Of a stretch of 64,000 nt of DNA, positions 1 through 8,549 are shown one piece after another (within the stretch, counting starts at the first letter, position 1; every line of letters starts with the position of its first letter). The DNA lies in assembly GCF_002807015.1 (NCBI RefSeq), contig NZ_NIPO01000001.1, forward strand, positions 979,178 through 1,043,177. Reading direction: 5' to 3'. Source of the DNA: Avrilella dinanensis. GTDB taxonomy: Bacteria; Bacteroidota; Bacteroidia; Flavobacteriales; Flavobacteriaceae. The notes beneath the pieces were generated by a model. That model made no database searches, was not told where the DNA came from, and saw only the letters and a list, made by a program, of their open reading frames with translations. Both the position numbers and the translations under genes were made by a program.

Positions 1-217
1 TTTTGTACTTTTTTTTGAAAAAAATTCAAAGTCTTATTCCCTATCCAAAAATCTATAATGTACTTTATCCTAAACCCCCATCTCCTATCCCAAACGAGGA
101 CGCAAATATAAAACTCTTTTATCAAATAATGCAAGTGAAATGAGAAGATTTTTATCCCTTTTATTGAAATATATACTCAAGTGGCTACAAACGAACCCGT
201 TGGAAGCGGAAATGTTT

Positions 218-256
218 TTAAAAGAAAATGGAGACACTAAAAGTATCTCCATTTTT
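218..256 (-). terminator. Terminator of the giant T9SS type B gene
   Basis: Read on the minus strand, an 8-bp stem (GGAGATAC/GTGTCTCC with one mismatch, positions 230-250) lies about 20 nt past the stop codon and is followed by a T-rich stretch. This is a plausible intrinsic terminator for the minus-strand gene ending at 273. The rest of 1-217 shows no coding or RNA signal. Confidence 0.55.
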
Positions 257-272
257 TGTTCATTTGTTTTAC

Positions 273-3200
273 TTACCTAACCTCACGAACCAACTGAACA
301 TATCCAGTTTTTATTCCGGTTGGTGTTATAAAATGATAATAATATGTTCCGTCTGGCAACAGGTTGCCGCTATTAGACTGTCCTTCCCATTGATCGGTAT
401 ATCCTATACCGTGAGAATACACTTCTATTCCATCACGATTGAAAATCTTCAATTCTAACAAATGGTATTCTGTTAAATCAAATGCATCATTTAACCCGTC
501 ACCATTCGGAGATATTCCTCTTTGCGGTGTACATTGAATTACCTGAATATCATATCTGTGACTGAAAACGCAACCAATTTCATTTTCAATATTAATATAA
601 AGGGTATGATTTCCTTCTCCTAATATTGTTCCTGGCTGAACACGCTCTCCTTCACCGAATTCTGAAGCACTATAATATTGTCCGGCAGGTAGTTCGGGCA
701 CTAAATATCCATCACAAATCACAACATCTTCAGGCAGTTGAGGGTCTAGAGTTTCTGTTGCCACAATATTAAAGCTGGTAAATGAATAACAACCTGTTTC
801 TTCGTTCAATATTGCCATATAGATTGTGGTCGGCAGTTCATCTACCACAAATTCTGTCAAATCTCCCGTAATTGGATTTTCCAAATCATAGGCATCCTCC
901 TGATCGAGATAATAGCCTTCGAACACTATTGATGCAATTGTCTGATTTCTGAAAAACTCTTCTACTTGTGTTAAATCTGTTGGAGTAAAATAATCAGGAT
1001 ATACACAAATCGGGATATCATCATGTGGTGTAAAATCCAATAGCGGTTTGCGAATGATATCAAATTCAAATACCTGAACACACTCGGTCAATGTGTTATA
1101 CACTCTGAGGTATATAGTAACCGGGATTGCTTCAGGTGTATATGCCTCAGGATTTTCGATAGCATCGACATCATTCTTTGCATTATCCTCACTCAAATGA
1201 TAAGAGTATTCAAAATCGGCACCGCCTACTTTATACTGGTCAAATACCGGTTCATGAATTGTAATATCTACCTCAGGCATTCTGCCCGGAACAACACAAA
1301 CCGGAATATCTTGCAAATCTTCCTCTAATACTATAATCGGGTATATTTCAATAAGCACACTATCACTGATACCGCAAGTTGTATTTCCTTCATAATAAGC
1401 CTCAATTCGATATACACCGGTTTCCGTAACTATTAACGTTGGTCCGGTTTCTCCTTCAATAAGCACATCGTCTTTGTACCATTCAAAAGTATATTTCTCA
1501 GGGTCTAATTGTGTATCCAGCAACACCTGGTCGTCTTCACATACTGCATTTAAATCCTCAATCAACATATCACCGCCTAAATCAACCGAACCTATATCAA
1601 AACTCCCCCCTTCAAGGAATACTGCTGAATCAAAAGACGCATCTCCCCTATCTTGAATCACCATTTTAATACGATAAGTTTTTCCTGGCGTTACAGCACT
1701 CTCCGCCGTCATAGGTACAGTCCAACCTCTGTAATTAATTGGATTTATTAACGGTAATTGCCCATTATACTGCCCATTAGGGTAGTATAATTCATGGAAA
1801 TATTCCGGGTTTGCATCCCCGCAATTTGTAGAACCTGGAGGAGAATGAATTTCTTTTCTGATGGTTATTACAGAAATAGGGTCAGTCGTATCTGGCACTA
1901 TAGCCAAGTTTTCCGTCACACCTGTATCTATATCTGTTAAGAAAAATGCAAAGGCATCTGAAAAACTACATTGAAAAGATCCTCCATACTCATTAGAAGC
2001 AAAAATAAAATTAAATTTCAAACTATCTGTGGCCGGTGTAAAATCAAACTCCAATATTGTAGCATTGTGATAATCATCATTATTTCCTAACACAGTATGC
2101 ATATAGTCTGTCAATTGCTCATCATCCGGCCAGCTATTCATATTTCCTGATTGTATAGGTTGTTCCGAAGGACCTTCTGAATCTATCGCTCTACAAGTAG
2201 CCAATACAATCCCATTTTCGAATGGAAACTGCGAGCCATTTTTTTCAAAATAAGCAATACCATTTACATCGTTGAAATCCGTCCCCGTTACCCAACTGAT
2301 ATTTTCTATTCCGGTACAATTCCCAGCATCACCAATCAATACATCTTCAACCAATTCCGGAACAGTATGTTCGTCGTCTGCTACACGAATTGGTGGGAAT
2401 AATGAAATTACACACATTTCAAAGTCAAATTCATCTGTGGCTGAAACAGTAATTACTCTGACTTTATAGGTCTCACCCGGCGTTAAATCATTCACAACAA
2501 GCTCCGTAGTTTGACCACATTCAATCGGATCGAGATAACCGGTGCAAATATCCTCTTCATATACCTCAATATGGACATTCCAAGCACTTGCCTCAGTACT
2601 AAGAACAACCCCATGTGTAGTGGTTATAGCCTCAAACTCATACCATACATCTACAACCGGTTCATTAAAATCGTTACACCCATCACTAGCTCCCTCACTT
2701 AGGGTAGCGTCCAAAAATGTTCCAGAAACAGTTTCTTCACATTCCATTGTTTCGCTTACCGGCAATTCTACCGCCCCATCGCAATCATCATTATCCGGAG
2801 CTTGCAATGTTCTAACACAAACATCAAATGTAGAATTATTGGTAGCTGAATAAGTAGAAACCCTGATTTTGTAAGTATCTCCAATCGTTAATCCAGACAA
2901 TGTTATTGTACCCTGCCCACAGGCAATAGGTTCTGCCCCCGGCGTATTACAATCAGCTTCTTCAAAAACCTCCACATAGGTAGTCCAAGTATCGGCAACG
3001 TTTAATATAGAAACTTTATGTATTGTATCAGTAGCTTCAAATTCAAACCACACATCTTTAACAGCTTCATCCCAATCATAACAAGCTATCACCCCCCCCA
3101 CAGAGGAAAGTGTTGCATCATCAAAAGTACCGGGAGTTGTTAATGTACAACTTGCATCTGTGTTTACCGGTACATCAGTCGCTTCGTCACAATCATCATT

Positions 3201-4757
3201 ATCCGGAGCGTTTAAGGTTCTAACGCAGATATCAAATGTAGAATTATTAGTTGCCGAGTAGGTAGAAACTCTAACTTTATAAGTGTCACCAATTGTTAAT
3301 CCAGACAAAGTTATTACATCCTGACCACAAGAAATAGGCTCTGCACCCGGTGTATTACAATCAACTTCTTCGAAAACTTCTATATAACTACTCCAGCTCT
3401 CGTTATTATTTAACATAGAAACTTTATGCACGACATCAGTTGCCTCAAATTCAAACCAAACATCTTTGACAGCCTCATCCCATTCATAGCAAGTTATCAA
3501 GCCTCCAATAGAAGAAAGTGTTGCGTCCTCAAAAGTACCAGGAACAGTTAACGTACACGTTGCATCTGTGTTTACCGGTACATCAATCGCTTCGTCACAA
3601 TCGTCATTCTCCGGAGTGTTCAACGTTCTTACGCAAATATCAAAACTGGAAGTTAGATTCCAGGTAGAAAAAACTCTGATCTTATAAGTTTCACCAACAG
3701 TTAACCCTGAAGCCATTACTGGACTGTTTCCGCAAGTCATAGGCTCAGATGTAGAATCATCACAAATATCATCGGAAAAAACCTGTATATACATACTATA
3801 AGTATCAAATGAATTCAAAATTGATATAGCATGAGCCGATTCTGTTGCTTCAAACTCAAACCAAACATCCTGATAAATAGTTGACCAGGCGTCACAAGGT
3901 CCAGGCATATCTTCCGACAGCGTTGCTCCTTGAAAAGTGCCGCTGGCAGTTAAGTCACAAGTAGCATCAGTGTTTACAGGTACCTCGGTAGCTGCATCAC
4001 ACTCGTCATTTGCTATGACTGTCATAAATACAAAAGATCTCCAACCACTAATATCATCAGTAGCTGCGTCACATATTGCCCGGACATAAAATTCGTAAGT
4101 TGTTGTTCCTTCCAAATCTTCAAAAGTATATGGATTGTCTGTTGTCAGAATAATATCATCTTCATCGCCACTTGGTTCTCCCGAACCTGCGGGCACGACA
4201 ATCACTTCCCACTCCGTTGCATCGCCTTGCTCTGTCCAGCTAATTGTCGCAGAATCTACTGTAACTTCTGCCTCTACATTTATTGGTTTAGGGCAAGAAG
4301 GTGCTGTACAATCGACCACGCCTGTATAAAGTTCAGAATCTGGCGAACCAGTATCTGGAGGTTTTGAATAAACTTCTTCTCCAAAAGCGTCTAAAATTGT
4401 AATGCCTACTTCATCTTGCCAAGAGCCTCCAGAGTTCCAAAATAATGAAAACGGCTCTCCATCACATAATGCGATTTCTATCGAGCCTGTCGCTCCACCT
4501 GTTAAACCAAATGTCTCAACTTCTTCTTCGTTTTGAAAAACAGTCATTGTGCCTCCACTCCAACCATCGCCAAATTCATCCGTCATTACGAATGTGTAGG
4601 TACATTGGTTAGCCTCGTCACAATCTACTGCATCGTTGATTGCTTCTGCTGTGGCAACATTACCTTCTTTTAGAAAATTAACCTCTAATGGGTTAATTAC
4701 TCCAAAAGCAACAAATGATATCGCCAAAGTCAAAAATAATAGATATTGTTTTTTCAT
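273..4757 (-). CDS. Giant secreted T9SS type B protein with four tandem domains and a choice-of-anchor L region
   Basis: A 1494-residue protein with an N-terminal signal peptide (about residues 1-20). Domains in order: a small Cys-containing domain (46-150), a fibronectin type III-like domain (about 155-247), four tandem domains of about 136 residues (250-788) that each begin NDxCDxA, a choice-of-anchor L-like region (about 793-1065), further Ig-like beta modules, and a C-terminal type B sorting domain starting GISPNGDGLND and ending in a basic strand. In Bacteroidota this last domain sends proteins through the type IX secretion system to the surface or medium. The gene is monocistronic with its own terminator. 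A surface adhesin or matrix protein is likely; ligand and enzymatic activity are unknown. The T9SS assignment is firm, the internal domain names less so. Confidence 0.9.
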   Translation of the reverse strand: MKKQYLLFLTLAISFVAFGVINPLEVNFLKEGNVATAEAINDAVDCDEANQCTYTFVMTDEFGDGWSGGTMTVFQNEEEVETFGLTGGATGSIEIALCDGEPFSLFWNSGGSWQDEVGITILDAFGEEVYSKPPDTGSPDSELYTGVVDCTAPSCPKPINVEAEVTVDSATISWTEQGDATEWEVIVVPAGSGEPSGDEDDIILTTDNPYTFEDLEGTTTYEFYVRAICDAATDDISGWRSFVFMTVIANDECDAATEVPVNTDATCDLTASGTFQGATLSEDMPGPCDAWSTIYQDVWFEFEATESAHAISILNSFDTYSMYIQVFSDDICDDSTSEPMTCGNSPVMASGLTVGETYKIRVFSTWNLTSSFDICVRTLNTPENDDCDEAIDVPVNTDATCTLTVPGTFEDATLSSIGGLITCYEWDEAVKDVWFEFEATDVVHKVSMLNNNESWSSYIEVFEEVDCNTPGAEPISCGQDVITLSGLTIGDTYKVRVSTYSATNNSTFDICVRTLNAPDNDDCDEATDVPVNTDASCTLTTPGTFDDATLSSVGGVIACYDWDEAVKDVWFEFEATDTIHKVSILNVADTWTTYVEVFEEADCNTPGAEPIACGQGTITLSGLTIGDTYKIRVSTYSATNNSTFDVCVRTLQAPDNDDCDGAVELPVSETMECEETVSGTFLDATLSEGASDGCNDFNEPVVDVWYEFEAITTTHGVVLSTEASAWNVHIEVYEEDICTGYLDPIECGQTTELVVNDLTPGETYKVRVITVSATDEFDFEMCVISLFPPIRVADDEHTVPELVEDVLIGDAGNCTGIENISWVTGTDFNDVNGIAYFEKNGSQFPFENGIVLATCRAIDSEGPSEQPIQSGNMNSWPDDEQLTDYMHTVLGNNDDYHNATILEFDFTPATDSLKFNFIFASNEYGGSFQCSFSDAFAFFLTDIDTGVTENLAIVPDTTDPISVITIRKEIHSPPGSTNCGDANPEYFHELYYPNGQYNGQLPLINPINYRGWTVPMTAESAVTPGKTYRIKMVIQDRGDASFDSAVFLEGGSFDIGSVDLGGDMLIEDLNAVCEDDQVLLDTQLDPEKYTFEWYKDDVLIEGETGPTLIVTETGVYRIEAYYEGNTTCGISDSVLIEIYPIIVLEEDLQDIPVCVVPGRMPEVDITIHEPVFDQYKVGGADFEYSYHLSEDNAKNDVDAIENPEAYTPEAIPVTIYLRVYNTLTECVQVFEFDIIRKPLLDFTPHDDIPICVYPDYFTPTDLTQVEEFFRNQTIASIVFEGYYLDQEDAYDLENPITGDLTEFVVDELPTTIYMAILNEETGCYSFTSFNIVATETLDPQLPEDVVICDGYLVPELPAGQYYSASEFGEGERVQPGTILGEGNHTLYINIENEIGCVFSHRYDIQVIQCTPQRGISPNGDGLNDAFDLTEYHLLELKIFNRDGIEVYSHGIGYTDQWEGQSNSGNLLPDGTYYYHFITPTGIKTGYVQLVREVR
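2394..4010 (-). repeat. Four tandem 136-residue coding repeats
   Basis: In-frame repeats inside the giant T9SS protein: R1 about 3612-4010, R2 3203-3608, R3 2795-3200, R4 2394-2792. R2 and R3 are nearly identical over long stretches, both containing DEAVKDVWFEFEATD, CNTPGAEPI and SGLTIGDTYK, and are clearly a recent duplication. R1 and R4 have diverged. Each unit has the look of a beta-sandwich (VWFEFEA core, conserved cysteines). Confidence 0.85.
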
Positions 4758-4832
4758 AATAAAACATTTTATACTTTTTAAAGACCGAAAGATAATAATT
4801 TTCTAAACAAAAAAATAAAATTGTTTAAAAAA

Positions 4833-4867
4833 ATAAAAAACCAGCCAAAAAATGACTGGTTTTAATA
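4833..4867 (-). terminator. ahcY terminator
   Basis: On the minus strand, a stem of AAACCAGTCA against TGGCTGGTTT with a T-rich flank sits about 20 nt past the ahcY stop. One stem position is mismatched. The remaining spacer, 4758-4832, is AT-rich; TATCTTTC on the minus strand near 4790 is a weak candidate -7 box for the giant gene. Confidence 0.6.
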
Positions 4868-4883
4868 TGGTTTAAATTACAGG

Positions 4884-6200
4884 TTAATATCTGTAATAGT
4901 CAGGCTTGAAAGGACCTTCGACTTTCACTCCTATATATTTAGCCTGCTCTTCCGACAAAGTATCTAATTCTACACCAATACGTTTTAAATGTAATTTGGC
5001 TACTTTTTCATCTAAATATTTAGGTAACATATACACTTTATTTTCATATTTATCCGAATGTTTCCATAACTCAATTTGGGCCAATGTTTGGTTCGTGAAC
5101 GAGTTCGACATCACAAATGACGGGTGCCCGGTGGCACAACCCAAGTTCACTAACCGACCTTCTGCCAAAACGATTACATCTTTCCCGTCAATATTATATA
5201 AATCAACTTGAGGTTTTACTTCTGTTTTGGTAGAACCGTAGTTTTTGTTCAGCCAAGCCATATCAATTTCATTATCAAAATGTCCGATGTTGCAAACAAT
5301 CGTTTTGTCTTTCATCATTTTAAAATGACGGTCGATGATAATATCTTTGTTTCCGGTTGTTGTGATAACGATGTCTGCATTAGCAATTACATTATCCAAT
5401 TTTTTTACTTCGTAGCCTTCCATTGCCGCTTGCAATGCACAAATCGGATCAATTTCAGTAACGGTAACAATAGAACCTGCTCCACGGAATGATGCTGCCG
5501 TTCCTTTACCAACGTCGCCATATCCGCAAACAACCACGCGTTTTCCGGCTAGCATTACATCTGTTGCACGACGAATAGCATCTACTGCAGATTCACGACA
5601 ACCGTATTTATTATCAAATTTTGATTTTGTAACCGAATCGTTCACGTTGATTGCCGGCATCGGAAGTGTTCCGTTTGCCATACGCTCATACAAACGATGA
5701 ACGCCTGTTGTGGTTTCTTCAGACAATCCTTTGATTCCCGAAACCAATTCCGGATAACGGTCTAAAACCATATTGGTCAAATCGCCTCCATCGTCCAGAA
5801 TCATATTCAACGGCTGACGGTCTTCACCAAAAAACAACGTCTGCTCGATGCACCAGTCAAACTCTTCTTCGTTTAATCCTTTCCACGCATACACCTGAAT
5901 TCCTGCATCGGCAATCGCCGCCGCCGCATGGTCTTGCGTAGAGAAAATATTACAAGAACTCCAGGTAACCTCAGCTCCCAACGCTTTCAATGTTTCAATC
6001 AAAACCGCTGTTTGAATAGTCATATGCAAGCACCCTGCAATTCTCGCTCCTTTTAAAGGTTGTTCGTTTTTATATTCTTCGCGAAGTGCCATCAATCCCG
6101 GCATTTCGGCTTCTGCCAATTCAATTTCCTTTCTTCCCCAGCTTGCCAATGAAATATCTTTCACTTTATAAGCCACGTAAGGTATCGTTTTTGTGCTCAT
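4884..6200 (-). CDS. ahcY: Adenosylhomocysteinase
   Basis: Cytosolic NAD-dependent enzyme that reversibly hydrolyses S-adenosylhomocysteine to adenosine and homocysteine, clearing the product inhibitor of methyltransferases. The 438-residue length is normal for the bacterial family. Visible motifs are the NAD-binding loop [17 protein letters not shown] near residue 230, the conserved stretch [18 protein letters not shown] with its Lys/Asp/Asn/Cys active-site residues, and the C-terminal end KPDYYRY. It is transcribed alone, divergently from the phosphopantetheinyl transferase, from a -7 box at 6231-6238, and has its own terminator. No riboswitch is visible in the short leader. Confidence 0.98.
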   Translation of the reverse strand: MSTKTIPYVAYKVKDISLASWGRKEIELAEAEMPGLMALREEYKNEQPLKGARIAGCLHMTIQTAVLIETLKALGAEVTWSSCNIFSTQDHAAAAIADAGIQVYAWKGLNEEEFDWCIEQTLFFGEDRQPLNMILDDGGDLTNMVLDRYPELVSGIKGLSEETTTGVHRLYERMANGTLPMPAINVNDSVTKSKFDNKYGCRESAVDAIRRATDVMLAGKRVVVCGYGDVGKGTAASFRGAGSIVTVTEIDPICALQAAMEGYEVKKLDNVIANADIVITTTGNKDIIIDRHFKMMKDKTIVCNIGHFDNEIDMAWLNKNYGSTKTEVKPQVDLYNIDGKDVIVLAEGRLVNLGCATGHPSFVMSNSFTNQTLAQIELWKHSDKYENKVYMLPKYLDEKVAKLHLKRIGVELDTLSEEQAKYIGVKVEGPFKPDYYRY

Positions 6201-6207
6201 CTATCTG

Positions 6208-6238
6208 TATATTTGTAAATCAATTTTCTGCAAATTTA
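6208..6238. promoter_or_regulatory. Divergent promoter pair for ahcY and the phosphopantetheinyl transferase
   Basis: Two exact TAnnTTTG boxes face away from each other: TAAATTTG on the minus strand at 6231-6238, giving ahcY a leader of about 25 nt, and TATATTTG on the plus strand at 6208-6215, about 70 nt before the transferase start. Confidence 0.6.
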
Positions 6239-6285
6239 CGGATTTACTTTGAATTGATTGCCAATGAAATTATAAACACGATTTT

Positions 6286-6921
6286 ATGCCTTTATATAAA
6301 AACATAAAAGCTGATGCTGAAACGGAAATTTTTGTCTGGAAAATTACCGAAACTGAAGAAGAGCTGAAACAAAGTGTGTCGATGCAGGAAAAACATCAGA
6401 AACGTTACAACGGAATGCTTTCTGAACAACACCGAAAGGGTTTTCTGAGCGTACGGAAACTTTTGGAGACAGCCGGTTATACTGATTTTGACCTGAATTA
6501 TGACAGCAACGGAAAACCAGCTTTGAGCGACGGAAAACACATCTCAATTACACATTCTTTTGATTTTTCTGCAATTATTGTCAGCACGAAAAACGTTGGG
6601 ATTGACATTGAAAAACAACGCGAGAAAATCATACGCATTGCTGATAAATTTATTGAAACGGAATTTGAGTTTCTGGATAAAAATAAAAATTACATCGAAG
6701 ATTTAAGCATTGTTTGGGGTGCAAAAGAATCGCTGTACAAAATGTGCAACTCACGTAGTTTGAGTTTTAAACAGGATATGCACGTACAGGATTTCACAAA
6801 TAATAGTACTGAAGGAACTGCTTTTGTTGATTGCAAGGAACTTCAATTTGTTTGTAAATTCACCTTTTATTTTATGACTTTTGAAAATTACACTTTAGTT
6901 TACGCATTGGAAAATGAATAG
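6286..6921 (+). CDS. 4'-phosphopantetheinyl transferase superfamily protein
   Basis: Likely transfers the phosphopantetheine arm of CoA to a carrier protein, as Sfp/AcpT-type enzymes do. The 211-residue protein has the two family signatures: GID at 105-107 (Mg-binding Asp) and WGAKESLYK at 144-152 (W-x-x-KE-x-x-x-K). SITHS at 87-91 matches the substrate-binding His-Ser motif. It overlaps arfB by 8 bp, so the two are co-transcribed. There is no polyketide or NRPS cluster nearby, so the target is probably the fatty-acid acyl carrier protein; that is inference. Confidence 0.88.
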   Translation: MPLYKNIKADAETEIFVWKITETEEELKQSVSMQEKHQKRYNGMLSEQHRKGFLSVRKLLETAGYTDFDLNYDSNGKPALSDGKHISITHSFDFSAIIVSTKNVGIDIEKQREKIIRIADKFIETEFEFLDKNKNYIEDLSIVWGAKESLYKMCNSRSLSFKQDMHVQDFTNNSTEGTAFVDCKELQFVCKFTFYFMTFENYTLVYALENE

Positions 6922-7312
6922 AGAAATCATAAAAACCGAAATACAATACAAAGCCGTCCGAAGTTCAGGTGCGGGTGGACAAAATGTGAATAAAGTAGCT
7001 ACAAAAATACAATTGCAGTTTGCTCCGGCAACTTCTTCGGGATTAACGGACGATGAAAAAGCAACATTAGCGGAAAAATTAACCAACCGCCTTACCAAAG
7101 AAGGCTTTGTCATCATTGAATGCAGCGATACCCGAAGTCAGTTTAAAAACAAAGCATTGTGTACGCAACGTTTGTTTCTGCTGTTGGAGAACGCTTTGAA
7201 AAAAGACAAAAAACGCATTGCTACCAAAATCCCGAAAGCGGTTATCAAAAAACGATTGGAAGACAAAAAACGCAATGCCGAGAAAAAACAAAATAGGAAG
7301 TTTAGGTTTTGA
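6914..7312 (+). CDS. arfB: Alternative ribosome-rescue factor ArfB (peptidyl-tRNA hydrolase, YaeJ type)
   Basis: Releases nascent peptides from ribosomes stalled on broken mRNA. The 132-residue protein carries the catalytic GGQ at 21-23 inside RSSGAGGQNVNK, and a Lys/Arg-rich C-terminal tail (about 100-132) of the kind that enters the empty mRNA channel in the ArfB family. It lacks the codon-recognition domains of full release factors, and its length is typical for ArfB. It is translationally coupled to the upstream transferase gene. A strong terminator follows. Confidence 0.93.
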   Translation: MNREIIKTEIQYKAVRSSGAGGQNVNKVATKIQLQFAPATSSGLTDDEKATLAEKLTNRLTKEGFVIIECSDTRSQFKNKALCTQRLFLLLENALKKDKKRIATKIPKAVIKKRLEDKKRNAEKKQNRKFRF

Positions 7313-7319
7313 GTTTAAG

Positions 7320-7352
7320 CAAAAAAAGCACGAAAATTTCGTGCTTTTTTTT
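7320..7352. terminator. Bidirectional terminator between arfB and a lipoprotein gene
   Basis: Perfect stem GCACGAAA/TTTCGTGC (7328-7344), flanked by an A-run upstream and a T-run downstream, between two convergent genes. Confidence 0.9.
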
Positions 7353-7372
7353 AAATTAGAAATGCCCTTAGC

Positions 7373-7879
7373 TTAATATGCCTCATATACTATAACAAAA
7401 GAAATTCCTGAATCTTCTACATAAAGCTCAAGAGTGGAATCAGTAAGCGTCAAAATCGTTATTTCGCCTGAAACTAATTCTCCATTAGGGTCATTACTAG
7501 AAATAGTCAAAATATCTCCATTTACCGAAAACGTACCAAAATCTTCTTCTCCTATAGTGCAATTAGGAAGATAAGCAACATCTCTGACTGTACCATTCTC
7601 CATAAATTCAATAAAATCATTGGTGGTTGCACATGCGTGGTCATGATATAATATCTCTCCATTCGACCCATCAGAAATTCCAACTTTTGCCCACTTACCA
7701 ACAATTGCAGAAGTTGGTTGAGGGTTTCCAGGTTCTCCGGGATTTCCTGGGTTTCCGGGATTTAAAATATCATCTATACTTGGGTTATAATTGTCGAATC
7801 CATCAGAACTTTCGCATGACGAAAACAAAATGCCTACAAAGAACAAAAATAATACGGGGTAAGAAAAAATACGTTTCAT
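7373..7879 (-). CDS. Lipoprotein with Gly-Asn-Pro repeats and a lipocalin-like domain
   Basis: A 168-residue lipoprotein. I chose the ATG at 7877-7879 over the one at 7912 because it starts a clean signal peptide (MKRIFSYPVLFLFF) with lipobox FSSC. After the lipid Cys comes a short linker with collagen-like GNPGNPGEPGNP, then a beta-rich domain of about 110 residues (IVGKWAKVGI..., ending VIVYEAY) resembling the lipocalin-like domain of many Bacteroidota lipoproteins. The -7 box at 7940-7947 gives a leader of about 55 nt. The ligand is unknown. Monocistronic and convergent with arfB. Confidence 0.8.
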   Translation of the reverse strand: MKRIFSYPVLFLFFVGILFSSCESSDGFDNYNPSIDDILNPGNPGNPGEPGNPQPTSAIVGKWAKVGISDGSNGEILYHDHACATTNDFIEFMENGTVRDVAYLPNCTIGEEDFGTFSVNGDILTISSNDPNGELVSGEITILTLTDSTLELYVEDSGISFVIVYEAY

Positions 7880-7939
7880 ATAACAAAATTTAGTTAAATA
7901 ATCAGGTTTCATTTACATATTCGTAAAATATCACATTTA

Positions 7940-8009
7940 CAAATATATATAAAATATTTAAACATCAAAAAAATGCTATTTTAAAACACAAATAATTACC
8001 GTATTTTTG
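7940..8009. promoter_or_regulatory. Divergent -7 boxes for the lipoprotein and the PH-domain operon
   Basis: TATATTTG lies on the minus strand at 7940-7947 and TATTTTTG on the plus strand at 8002-8009. The plus-strand box overlaps the upstream TTG at 8007, so that TTG cannot be the start of the PH-domain gene; the ATG at 8025 is used. Confidence 0.6.
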
Positions 8010-8024
8010 GAAAAAAATTCAAAT

Positions 8025-8549
8025 ATGTCTGATTTTGAAAACAACACTATTTCCTTAGACGAAATTCCGCAATATGAAGCTGTTGATTTTACGCATCTTC
8101 ACAAAGATTATGTAAAGATTGTCCGAATGAATACACTGATTACCATTCTGATAGGAATTGTGATTGCTATAGCTCTTTTTTTTATCTTTGATGAGCCGGA
8201 GAAATATTATTTCATCGGAGGTGTTTTGTTATTATCTATAATCATCGGGTGTTTTCCTTTAATCACATACAAAAAGAAGCAATACGCCTTTCGCAAACAC
8301 GATGTGTTGTACAAAAAAGGATTGATTTTCAAATCTACTAATGTTGTTCCTTACATTCGTTTACAGCATGTGGTGATTAAACAAGGTTGGTATGCCAAAC
8401 GTCTAGGATTGGCAGTTTTGGGGCTGCATACAGCGGCAAGCGACAGCGTTGATGTAGCGATTCCCGGACTGACGCTGGAAGAAGCCGAACGTTGGAAATC
8501 CTTTTTGTTAAACCGTTTACAGGAGCTGGAAGATGAAGCAAATGCCTAA
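8025..8549 (+). CDS. bPH2-domain membrane protein, YdbS-like
   Basis: A 174-residue protein starting MSDFENNTISLDEIPQ. Two hydrophobic helices (about residues 33-52 and 58-76) are followed by a bacterial PH-like domain with the family stretch VVPYIRLQHVVIKQGWYAKRLGLAVLGLHTA, then an amphipathic C-terminus. It overlaps the next gene by 17 bp. Together they have the small-plus-large layout of Bacillus subtilis YdbS/YdbT, a pair linked to resistance against an antimicrobial peptide. The role here is not shown by sequence. Confidence 0.82.
   Translation: MSDFENNTISLDEIPQYEAVDFTHLHKDYVKIVRMNTLITILIGIVIAIALFFIFDEPEKYYFIGGVLLLSIIIGCFPLITYKKKQYAFRKHDVLYKKGLIFKSTNVVPYIRLQHVVIKQGWYAKRLGLAVLGLHTAASDSVDVAIPGLTLEEAERWKSFLLNRLQELEDEANA

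Noticed and set aside
7771..7912. Longer start for the Gly-Asn-Pro lipoprotein at 7912
   Set aside because: It would put 11 polar residues before a clean lipoprotein signal peptide that begins at 7879.
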